DNA from: Lepraria neglecta
Taxonomy: Eukaryota > Ascomycota > Lecanoromycetes > Lecanorales > Stereocaulaceae
Length of the DNA: 64,000 bases
Direction: 5' to 3'
Assembly (NCBI GenBank): GCA_033220425.1
Contig: CM065651.1
Location: 558,001 to 622,000, forward strand
Shown: one piece after another, positions 33,587 to 43,030 of the stretch
How the letters are laid out: every line of letters starts with the position of its first letter
Numbering within the stretch: the stretch's first letter is position 1
Notes under the pieces: generated by a model
Told to the model about the DNA's origin: nothing
The model's input: only the letters and a program-made list of their open reading frames with translations
Databases searched by the model: none
Made by a program: the position numbers and the translations under genes

Positions 33587-34134
33587 GTTGTTCGCGTCCA
33601 CGTCAGAACAAGTGCCCAACCGATTGAATGACCCTTGAAATATTGGGGCGCATCGGCCAACGCATGTAGAGCCTGCCCACTTTGGAGACTGCAATATTCC
33701 GGTGGATCACCAAATCCTGGCAAGCCGTTATCAGAGTTGAGGTCGCCGAGTGCAATGATAGTAATTGCCTTTCCTTTATGTGCTGGAGACACCCAGGGTT
33801 TTGGTTTATCGAGTCTGTTGTATCTCATAACAATGTGGTTGGTGAAAAAGACTTGATCTGTTGAACAGCCTAAGATCTCTGCAGCGTGCGTTCTGGCCTG
33901 CGGCTGATCCCATGCTATTAGACAGACATCATTCAATGCGCGCTCATTACGTACTTGGAACTTCTCTGATATTGATGTGCTCTGGGTCCTGATTGGAATA
34001 GATTCGAAAGGCCGAGTCGGTACTTTATCTGACAAGTCTGACCGATGTGTAGTTGTCCACTTCTCCAGCTCGCCCTTCGCATTGTTCGCGTCGACAGAGT
34101 TGACTCCTGGAGACATGATATAGGGGGCCGACAT
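33550..34134 (-). CDS. Hypothetical 194-aa protein overlapping its neighbour's 3' end
   Basis: One ATG-initiated exon encodes an evenly composed protein with beta-prone stretches (QVFFTNHIVMRYNRLDKPKP, GKAITIIALGDLNS) and an Asp/Pro-rich part (LPGFGDPPEYCS). No signal peptide, membrane segment or known family is seen. Its stop lies 37 bp inside the coding end of the plus-strand gene at 31778-33586, so either the two overlap tail to tail or one of the ends is mispredicted. An unnoticed intron near the 3' end would remove the overlap. Confidence 0.45.
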   Translation of the reverse strand: MSAPYIMSPGVNSVDANNAKGELEKWTTTHRSDLSDKVPTRPFESIPIRTQSTSISEKFQVRNERALNDVCLIAWDQPQARTHAAEILGCSTDQVFFTNHIVMRYNRLDKPKPWVSPAHKGKAITIIALGDLNSDNGLPGFGDPPEYCSLQSGQALHALADAPQYFKGHSIGWALVLTWTRTTQVSQSSPNAAV

Positions 34135-35263
34135 GTTCTCTATCTGTAATATATCTTAAAACGGCGTGGACGTGCTTATCGGAGGAGTTCGTCAACCTGA
34201 CAGATGTGGGGCTTAGCGTGATTTTCCCTGTCATGATTTAAGGTTTTCTACATCAAACCTTAAAAGCGTTCTAAAATGTTCACCAGCACAATACACTATA
34301 CTTGGCATTGGCCATAATATCAACGCGTTCAGCTATGGACTGCAGCAACCGACGACCGCTCTCAGCCCTCATCCTCGCTTCGACCCTCAGGCAAGAACCG
34401 GCGCACTTCACAAGACAACGCTACCAGCTCATGTATCGTTCTTTGTGCATCTCTTCCTGGCCTTGATCCTGGGCTTATGCTTGCAGCAACCTGTACGAAT
34501 TATCCTCCTGGCAAGTTTTGGCTCTCTACCATAGATCTTGACCCATGCTGACTCAATTCTTGAGTCTAGCTGCATCATCTTTCACCATCGGACCTCGGCA
34601 AAGATAGACCAGCCCTGAAGACCCCGAAGGTTTTGAAAGTTTGGAGAATGCTTCGCAGCGATGGCCATCTACAGAAGCGAATCATAAGCTACAGCGCCCA
34701 GGTCCGCAAAAGTGGGATGCAATCTACAAGAGGCAATGTCAGGGCACGTACAAGCGGTTATTTGAGAATGCCTCGGATTATGGAGCTACGAAAAGAGTAA
34801 CAGGGAAGTGACAACCGCACATTACGTCAATGGATGTAGACTTCAGATATTCCATCTGGTCCTGCTTGAGCTTCATAACGAAGCTGGCCTCGTTGCTTGC
34901 TATCGCTCTGAGCATCACAATTGCCGGCCCATCTCCGCTACCTCATCGGTCATTTTCTTAGGTACTGCGTGTACCCGCGAAGGAGGAATTGCGTCCGACA
35001 TGAAGAACACCCTGCCACTTAGTGCTCGTAATGCTGAGGTGTTGTGGCGGAGGGTTTGCTTGCAGCGTGGTAGTGGCACATGCACATATGACCAGGGGCA
35101 TATTCCGTTGTGGCTTCAACCTTATTCCGCAGCAGTCTCTCCCATGTCCGATAGTTCCTTAGCGTCCCGATCCAAGCGACACTCCAATGAAGACACCATT
35201 GCTTGACCGTTTAACGATGAAATTTCAAATACTAGGACTACAGCAAACACCATGGATATATGG
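34135..35263. other. 1.1 kb without a supported gene
   Basis: Open frames here (for example 34808-35206, plus strand) lack a family, splice signals or composition typical of the neighbours. No repeats were recognised. Confidence 0.4.
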
Positions 35264-36183
35264 CTACCTATAGTTTGTTTTGACAATGTTCGAAGGGTCG
35301 AATTCTTCCTTGAAGACACTAAAAACCGTGCTTGCTTCCTTTCTCAAGTAGCTATCCGCCGCGCTCTCAATAGCAAAAACAACACTGGAGAAAACGCCAT
35401 GAAATTCCTCAAACAGAATCTCTCTCCACATAGTCGCTACCAGAGGCGCCGGGTTAAGCATTCCAGGTCCAATGCCAAAAGGGCCAATGCAAATTTCTTT
35501 ATGCTGCTGGTGCGCAGCAATTCGTAACACCATTCTCATTTTGTCTCTCATGAGCTCCTTCTCCTGATCAAAAACGTATTCTGTGCCGGCCTCGTTGAGT
35601 TTTGGTCGTCGGACTGGGACAACAGATATGATTGGCAAGGACTTGAATTCTTTCCAAACGGTGTGCTGCTCAGTAGCACCCGAGCGAAAAATCACTACCT
35701 CCAATATTAGAAAAAGCATTTATCAAGACAGGCTGCCTCAAAATACATACCCACAGAGGGCGAGTAGATGCCACCTTTACTCGGGATTGGATAGTTAGAG
35801 TTTCTGCTTGGCGACGCAAGAGCACCGGTGAGATTCGAGCGTCGACATAGATCCTCTTCCTGTCCTATTGTTGCAAGCTCCCAGTCTCCTCCAGGCTGCT
35901 CTTCATTCGCTGTACTAACGACGGGAATTGCTTTCACTTCCATTTTGCATCCCCCTACATTTTCTCCATGCCAGCTCAATGCTGCGTCAACCGGATCCCT
36001 GTCAATGACGGTGACTAGAAGTTTAGGCTTTGGGCCCTGTGAATCGCCGGCCGCAGGAAGCTTCGGGAAGTCCGTGTATAAGATCGACGGAGGTAGCTGT
36101 GGATAGGTTACTTCGATATAAGGGAGGTAAATTTTCTTGGCATCTGAAGCAAGGTCGCCGAGCTTTACTTTTTTTTTAGGCAT
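35264..36183 (-). CDS. Microbial-type poly(ADP-ribose) glycohydrolase-like protein (DUF2263/TIGR02452 type)
   Basis: Exons 36183-35755 and 35698-35264 join in phase 0 (intron 56 bp, GTGGGT donor, ctaatattggag acceptor) and give 287 aa. The family order is clear: VTVIDRDPVDAALSWHGE, then GQEEDLCRRSNLTGAL with the paired catalytic-type Glu residues, PSKGGIYSPS joined to VVIFRSG. Later come LPIISVVPVRRPKL, MRDKMRMVLRIAAHQQHKE and GPFGIGPGMLNPAPLVA. In typical members the stretch before QEE is NPGG-x-W/A-x2-G; here it is QPGGDWELATI, so the ADP-ribose-binding loop has diverged. Enzymes of this fold remove ADP-ribose polymers. Whether this one is active is open. The start ATG at 36183 (MPKKKVKLGD) is preferred over an upstream non-ATG extension. 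Confidence 0.72.
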
Positions 36184-36926
36184 ACCTAGAAGGATTTGCC
36201 TCAATAAGAGGACCAGCACCGAGCAGAGGCTTTAGCTGGAAAAACTACTTCACCCTTCCTCTATATAGTATTCGGAGCTCCTCGATCTACATCGTTAGCA
36301 ATAATGACTAATTCGCTAATTGGCCCACTGCCCAAGCTCAAGAGCTTATGCATGCCATTCCAGTTCTTTCACGAAAGAGCCACCTCACTCGGACTACTGC
36401 AAAGGATCGCGATGTCTAGTCGCATGCACAAATCTGCATTCGACGGCTCAAGGACCTATTGACCCTGCCTTATCTATGCAATGCTGGCAATCGTGCAAAA
36501 TTCAGAGGCGAGACATTCCTGTGGATCGGATGGCGTTGGCGCGTGCATTGATCGTGCCAAACCCGATGATCCCTTTTTGCATTGCATAGGTAGGTCCGGC
36601 TCAGGTATGGACTGGCTAGATTTAGAGGTGGAGCTCACTAAGACCCCTGATCGATTATTCATGGTCGCCCAGACCCCGTGTCCCACCCGTGGAGCTCAAT
36701 TTATCGGAAATGATTGTTGCAATCCCGCATCTCCGACCTTGTTGGCGCTAGAGCCTGCATAGTGATGTGGCAGGGTTCGCTTCTCTTTTGCAGTTGGGTT
36801 AACATGGCCCAGCTGTGCACCAAGAAAATGCAAGTCTGGAAATACCGGTACGGACAAGTTATACTATACCGAGTACCTTTTTCGCTGCATAAATGCCGAT
36901 GCAGTCACGAAGATATTCTTTGATAT
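36184..36926. other. About 0.7 kb without a supported gene
   Basis: Short overlapping frames on both strands at 36320-36760 show no recognisable protein. No repeat was found. Confidence 0.4.
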
Positions 36927-37637
36927 TTGCCTACCTTAAAGCTAAGGAGGTTCGGAGTGCTTAGGGAAATGAGTGATACCATGGAAAACTATAGAAGAAG
37001 CACTGTCGAATTTGGTGAGGAATCGAAGGAAATGTTACCGAGTTTTTCCTTCGTAAACGAAGAGAAGATCCCGAAGGGTAGGGATGATTGTCCTCAGCAA
37101 CTTCCGCTCAAGGGGCCCAACGAAGAAGCACTCTGGGAGGACTAGGAAGAGGATGACGACGATGACAACGAGGACGGAGAGGACGATAAGTCTGAAAATA
37201 CAACAGCCGCGCTATCATTCCATCGAGCAGAATTGAAGCCCACTCGAAGATCGCTTCTCAAAACCCCGCTGAATGAACTCGACAGAGTTACAGCCAATAC
37301 AAATATGGCCTCTACATCTACACCAGCACTACGTCGATCAAGGACTTCCACTCCACACGGCCCTTCAGTAGGGACATCTCCAAAGGAAGATTCTTCCGTT
37401 ACGATGCTCGGCCCACACATGACACCACCAAAACCAATCGTCATGAATAGAGCACCCTCACCGCGAACTACCCGGAAAGAGATGCTAGAAGCTGAGATGT
37501 CGAGATCCTTGCGGGATTCAGTCTTATGGGAACACCTGGAAAAGCGGTCGACGGCCTTTGCCGTAATGAAGAGGTCTTCGCCGGCTCTTGTCTACCCCGG
37601 CATTTTCCATGAGGAATGCCACGTGAATTGCTGGTAG
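36927..37637 (+). pseudogene. DUF3295-like gene remnant with an in-frame stop
   Basis: A single reading frame covers the whole interval but is broken by TAG at 37143-37145, exactly where an acidic run follows (EEALWED, stop, EEDDDDDNEDGEDD). After the stop the frame continues with LKPTRRSLLKTPLNEL and ends with SPRTTRKEMLEAEMSRSLRD, SVLWEHLEKRSTAFAVMKR. This resembles the conserved C-terminal block of fungal DUF3295 proteins (R-T-T-R-x2-M-L, E-L/M-S-x-S-L-R, L-W-E). The 5' half has no good start codon. The acidic tract, conserved block and frame continuity across the stop point to a decayed copy. The DUF assignment is from memory of the motif. Confidence 0.45.
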
Positions 37638-37808
37638 CTGTATTTCCTATTCTACCACAAGTAATTCACAGCAGGAAGGAAACCCCTACGGGATGAAATC
37701 CTGGCGCTAGCGAAGCATAAGAAATTTGGAATATTTTGTTGGCGTACCTTGGATCAAGATCTGCTCGCTATCAGGCGAATTGTGCGTGTATCCATAGCTG
37801 CCCAGGCT

Positions 37809-40800
37809 TCATGAGATCTCGTCCAGATCTTCGAGTTTCGAATCAACGACCTTGCTCCTTTCCTTCGATCCAATCTCCATTGCAGACAACAGTAGTTCGT
37901 AGTCGATATCGATTTCTGATTCCCGCATCAAGAGTATCGTGTAGGTGCCATCGGCGATCACGGCATCATAACACTGTTGTGGAGCCAGCATACGAAGCTC
38001 GGTATTGAAGAGCCTCCATTTCCCCCGAACCCAGTTCATCGCCACCTTCTCGATTTGGGAGGAATCGGAGCGTTCAACTGTTTGAGCTGGTTTCCAAATG
38101 CCTCCATCACGAATCTTGAAGTTAATGCGAACCGTTGTATTATTAGATGCTTCCTCAAGTCGCGCTCCTGAGCTTTCGGCATGAATGTCTTCCCCGGGCT
38201 CTGGGTCAATATCTTGGTCAATGTCGAGCAACTCGTCGATTTGCTGATCCTCTAGTCTCCTTTCATCCTCCAGAGTTAGATTTTGTCGTCTTTCTCCCGG
38301 TTTCCCTCGACGTATCTTCTTCAGCTTGAGCCTCTGTAATCTCTTTCTGGCCTGGATTCGTTTGGCTTTTTCCTCCTGATCTCGTCCATCCTGCGCTTGT
38401 TTCTGCAGCTTCTGAATTTCCAGCTCCTGCCTTTCTAGCTCCTGCCTCTCCTGCATCTCCAGCTGTTCCTGTCTCTCCTGCTCTTGCCTCTCCAGCTCTT
38501 GCCTCGCTCGTTCCTGTCTCTCCAGCTGCTCTTGCCTCGCCAGCTGCTCTTGCTTCGCTCGTTCCTGCCTCGCTCGTTCCTGTCTCTCCTGCTCTTGCCT
38601 CGCCAGCTGCTCTTGCCTCGCCAGCTGCTCTTGCCTCGCCAGCTGCTCTTGCCACGCCAGCTGCTCTTGCCTCGCTCGTTCCTGTTTCTCCTGCTCTTGC
38701 CACGCCAGCTGCTCTTGCCTCGCTCGTTCCTGTTTCTCCTGCTCTTGCCTCGCCAGCTGCTCTTGCTTCGCTCGTTCCTGTCTCTCCTGCTCTTGCTTCG
38801 CCAGCTGCTCTTGCTTCGCTCGTTCTTGCCTCGCTCGTTCCTGTTTCTCCTGCTCTTGCCTCGCCAGCTGCTCTTGCCACGCCAGCTGCTCTTGCTTCGC
38901 TCGTTCCTGCCTCGCTCGTTTCTGTCTCTCCTGCTCTTGCCTCGCCAGCTGCTCTTGCCTCGCCAGCTGCTCTTGCCTCGCCAGCTGCTCTTGCCACGCC
39001 AGCTGCTCTTGCCTCGCTCGTTCCTGTTTCTCCTGCTCTTGCCTCGCCAGCTGCTCTTGCCTCGCTCGTTCCTGTTTCTCCTGCTCTTGCCTCGCCAGCT
39101 GCTCTTGCTTCGCTCGTTCCTGCCTCGCTCGTTCCTGTTTCTCCTGCTCTTGCCACGCCAGCTGCTCTTGCCTCGCTCGTTCCTGTTTCTCCTGCTCTTG
39201 CCTCGCCAGCTGCTCTTGCTTCGCTCGTTCCTGTCTCTCCTGCTCTTGCCTCGCCAGCTGCTCTTGCCTCGCTCGTTCCTGTCTCTCCTGCTCTTGCCTC
39301 GCCAGCTGCTCTTGCCTCGCTCGTTCCTGTCTCTCCTGCTCTTGCCTCGCCAGCTGCTCTTGCCTCGCTCGTTCCTGTTTCTCCTGCTCTTGCCTCACCA
39401 GCTGCTCTTGCCTCGCCAGCTGCTCTTGCCACGCCAGCTGCTCTTGCCTCGCTCGTTCCTGTTTCTCCTGCTCTTGCCACGCCAGCTGCTCTTGCCTCGC
39501 CCGTTCCTGTTTCTCCTGCTCTTGCCTCGCCAGCTGCTCTTGCTTCGCTCGTTCCTGTTTCTCCTGCTCTTGCTTCGCCAGCTGCTCTTGCTTCGCTCGT
39601 TCTTGCCTCGCTCGTTCCTGTTTCTCCTGCTCTTGCCTCGCCAGCTGCTCTTGCCACGCCAGCTGCTCTTGCTTCGCTCGTTCCTGCCTCGCTCGTTTCT
39701 GTCTCTCCTGCTCTTGCCTCGCCAGCTGCTCTTGCCACGCCAGCTGCTCTTGCCTCTCTCGTTCCTGTCTCTCCAGTTCCTGCCCTTCCCCTGTTGCAAC
39801 ATCTCTCGGATGCAATTCTCCCAAAGGCAGAGATGAGGGCTTTCCAAAGAACGCAGAATAGATGGATTTCCGGACGAAAAAAGACGTAATGCCCTCGCCT
39901 TGCTCCTCATCCAGGTTATGTAAGTGATGGATGAAGAGAGACTCGCGATCTTCCACGTATTCCTCTATGCTCGGTAGCCCGCACCTCCGCTTCTTTTTCA
40001 CCCCGGCACCATCCGTGACGAGTAGAGGTTTGGAATTTTCTGATGGGTTTCTCGCACCCCTCGCCCGGGGATGTTCTTTCAAAGCGGTAATCTCTGGCGA
40101 CTCGAAGCCTAAGCGTTCGGCGAGATCAGCGAACTCGCGCAGCACCGTTCGGTCCGCGTTGGTAGTGTGCCGCGCCAGGAGCTCTTTTCTCTTGAGATCC
40201 CTGGGCATTTGGAGATAGTGGCGCATGGCGTAGGCATATAACTGTCGAACGCCTAGATCCGCACGTTCTGCCGACGTTGCAGGGCTGGACGAGAAGCTGG
40301 ATTCTGTGACCTGGAGGACAGCCCGGTCGGCCCTTTGGTTGGTGTCGGAAAAAGCGTTGAACAGCGCGGTCGACACTGTGTCGTCGGGTGGAGGCGTGAC
40401 CAACCTCATCATGCAATCGACCAACGCCTTGAGGTAGTTCAGGTTCTTGAAGAGGGCAGACAAGGAAGGAATCAACCCGTCTACAGCCTGCAGCCTTGCC
40501 CATATCCCCACGCGATCTTGTTCGCTGAAAGCGCTGAAGATTATCCCTCCTAGTACTTGACCTCGCAAGTCGTCAGCATCCCTCGTGCATACTCGTGGTG
40601 CTCGAAGCTCCAAAGCGCTCACGGTGACTTCATCCACATATTGCATTGCGCTCGCGTCGTGCAGGAGAAGCTTCCCCCACACATCTCCGATATGGTACAG
40701 GTAGTGCAATATTACCTGTCGAGCTTTCAGCAAATTCGTCGCGCCGGCGGAGGTATCCACTCACGTCATCGCATTTCATGGCCAATATCGTGTTCCACGT

Positions 40801-41588
40801 ATGGAGCCTCATGCCTCCCCACAAACCCGGGATCGCACGGAGGGCATCCAAAGCTGCGGTCAGCTCCTTGTGCCCAAGAAGCTGCTTGAGACACCGCTTC
40901 CCATGATCTTTCAATCGGCTCCACCACCGCCATTCAAAGCGCAAATTCTGCTGGAAATGGTAATGACGGATCTTGCGGTAGATCTCGCCATCATTTGGCT
41001 TCTTTTCGTTGGCATATTCCTCGACCAGGCATATTCTCACGTCAGGGTCGACGTCTGTTCATAGCATCCGTCAGAATCGTTATTGAGAAGGATTCACCCC
41101 CTAACCAGCAGCCTACCTGCGAGGTACAGATCCACCGTCCACCACTCCAACCCCAACTCTTTCGCCGCCTGGATACGGTGTCGACCGTGCAGGCATTCGA
41201 CCTGATAACCGGCCGGAAAAACCAGCTCCGGATACCCTAGTTGCCGCGCTAAGACTCCCGAGAGTTCTTCAGCGGCATTGAGGGATTGCTGATCAATGAC
41301 GGCTGGGATATGATTGTGCTCGTCAAGCCGTCGACAGTCCTTTCGGAAATCCGCTTTCAATCTCTCGACGTTCTTGCCGTCGAGCTCCCTCGGCCGGTTC
41401 CATTGGAAATGTAGCCACTTGAGCCTAATACGGGCGGTTCCCTTGTACTTGATGCGTTTTTCTGCTTCGATTCTCGATTCTTCCTCTAAAATTTGAGTTC
41501 TCCACATCTCGACACGCTTTGCCCGGTGAAGGATGGAGAAGAGATACATGATGTCTTCGGACATGGAGAGTTTGTGAAGATACAGCAT
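37809..41588 (-). CDS. DUF3723-type protein with a giant Glu/Gln/Arg repeat domain (1,222 aa)
   Basis: Exons 41588-41117, 41054-40765 and 40715-37809 join in phases 1 and 0. Residues 70-155 hold ENVERLKADF-like NVERLKADFRKDCRRLDEHN, HIPAVI and LHGRHRIQAAKELGLEWWTV. A G-R-H-R-x3-A-A motif after a beta strand is reminiscent of ParB/sulfiredoxin-like folds (inference). The exon-2 start DVDPDVRICLVEEYANEKKP and DGEIYRKIRHYHFQQN are typical of DUF3723. Further matches are LQAVDGLIPSLSALFKNLNY and YVEDRESLFIHHLHNLDEE. Residues about 566-1016 are an (RQEQLA/ERQERA)n coiled coil. A conserved beta-rich end follows (TTVRINFKIRDGGIWKPAQT). Function is unknown; DUF3723 genes recur in fungal Starship elements. 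It faces the pseudokinase gene head to head with 204 bp between starts. Confidence 0.85.
38430..39785 (-). repeat. 1.35-kb coding repeat tract of the DUF3723 gene
   Basis: Nested units such as CTTGCCTCGCTCGTTCCTG and CCTCGCCAGCTGCTCTTGC (plus strand) recur dozens of times in 15- and 48-bp combinations. The tract encodes Glu/Gln/Arg-rich helix without a stop in its own frame; long frames on the opposite strand and in frame +1 are by-products. Confidence 0.9.
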
Positions 41589-41792
41589 TCATGGGGAGCC
41601 AGTTCTGGCTCCCTCCCCCCCAAAAGTGTGGACCTCCCCTCAAATTGTTACCCTCCCCACCGCTTAATTATTTTGTCTGATCTGTAAATAGCAACTTGAC
41701 CTCCTCTTCCGGTGTCTAAGCCGATACTCAAGTTTACTTTCCACCCGCCAACTACATTCAGTAGAATCTAATCTTCATCGCGGAAGCCGAAG
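41589..41792. promoter_or_regulatory. Shared 204-bp divergent promoter region
   Basis: The only DNA between the ATG of the DUF3723 gene (minus) and that of the pseudokinase gene (plus). It contains C-rich runs (ctccctccccccc) but no motif I can name. Co-regulation is inferred from the layout. Confidence 0.4.
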
Positions 41793-42877
41793 ATGAGTTT
41801 CCCAAATCCCAACCGCAACACCCAGTTCGAAATGGAAGGTCTGGAGCAGTCTACTTGGCTTCCGGAGCCTGAAGGCCACGTCATAGAAGGGCAACAGGGG
41901 CTTCAGGACCGCCAAGTCCTCAAGAAAAATGCGCCAAAAAGAAAGAGATCCGTCTCTCCGCAGAGAGTTATGGGGATGGTGCCTGGGATTCAATACAGGG
42001 GGATGAGAGATGGCTCGCCGTGGGGAATCTATTGGAAAAGATATCAGCTCAAGTTCGTTCACTTCGTGACCGTCGCCGTCCGGAAAGAGCGTCCCCGCAA
42101 CCGTGTCTTCGTGAAGTGTTTTTCGGAGCCAGACTCCCGGGAGGAGCTCCGGATGATCAACAGCATCCGGCACGACCACATCCTGACCGTCCTGGAGACC
42201 TTTCGTTTCGAGGGCTCGTTTTACGTCATCCTCGAGCATATGGACATTTCCCTCGTGCAGATCGTCGCATCTCCCCCTTATCCCCGCGATTTGGAACTCG
42301 CCGCCATACTGGGACAGGTAGATCAGACTGACATGAAGTCACAAAGCATGTGCTAACGATGGAAGATACTTGGCGGTCTCGCATACCTTACCTTACAGGG
42401 ACTGGAGCACGGGTCGTTAAGCTGCTCGAACGTCCTTGTAAGCATGAAAGGAGACGTCAAGATCGGTATATCTCCGTTACCAATTATACAGAACTTCGTT
42501 GACCTGGAATGGCAGCGGATCAAGAATGCTGTCGCTATGTCGCTCCCTCACGCAACATTGGTGTCCGAGATGTGAGGGCACTGAGCAGAATTATGATGGA
42601 ATTGATGCAGAAATACGTCAAAGAGGACGGAGTCGTCGGGATCGAGAATTTGCATCGTTGGCCTTCCGACTCCGCTGCTGTCGAATTCCTATCGGCGACG
42701 ACGTCTGCCAGTTCGGCAAAGGAGCTGATGACGGTGAGTCAGGATTCTATCCGTGCAATCATCGTCTGACGTCTCCAGCACCGCTTACTTCAGTGCGATT
42801 GGCAGAAGGACAGGCTGGAGTGGATGGTGGATTGGGCCGTAGTCTCCTCATACAGACACCACAAGTCAGCGGGATAG
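41793..42877 (+). CDS. Protein-kinase-fold protein, probably a pseudokinase (313 aa)
   Basis: Exons 41793-42317, 42366-42465, 42516-42733 and 42779-42877 join in phases 0, 1 and 0 (introns 45-50 bp). An N-terminal disordered basic stretch (KKNAPKRKRSVSPQ) precedes a kinase-like core. VFVKCF carries the beta-3 Lys, EELRMINSIRHDHIL the alpha-C region and YVILEHMDISL the hinge. The catalytic loop reads GLEHGSLSCSNVLV: the HRD motif is HGS, with no catalytic Asp, though the Asn is kept. DFG is replaced by VKIADQE. The C-lobe continues with VRALSRIMMELMQKY and ends WQKDRLEWMVDWAVVSS. So ATP binding may remain, but phosphotransfer is unlikely. The gene looks intact. Its partner or regulator role is unknown; the head-to-head DUF3723 gene is a candidate partner. 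Confidence 0.75.
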
Positions 42878-43030
42878 ACGTTTCCTGAGACCGTTGAATG
42901 TAAAGGACGTGCTTGATGACCTTGCAATCGGGTAATTAATATATATTAAATCTATTGTTTCTGAGTTGCCAGCTATCACTCTCAGCGTGACATAGGGAAA
43001 TAACATCGTAAAACACTATTTCTATGCCCA

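Noticed and set aside
38263-39738. Very long open frames (about 490 codons on the minus strand in another frame, about 450 codons on the plus strand) over the repeat tract
   Set aside because: They are pure repeats of Ala/Gly/Glu/Arg/Thr or Leu/Pro/Arg, created by the short period of the coding repeat. Only the frame continuous with the conserved DUF3723 ends is real.
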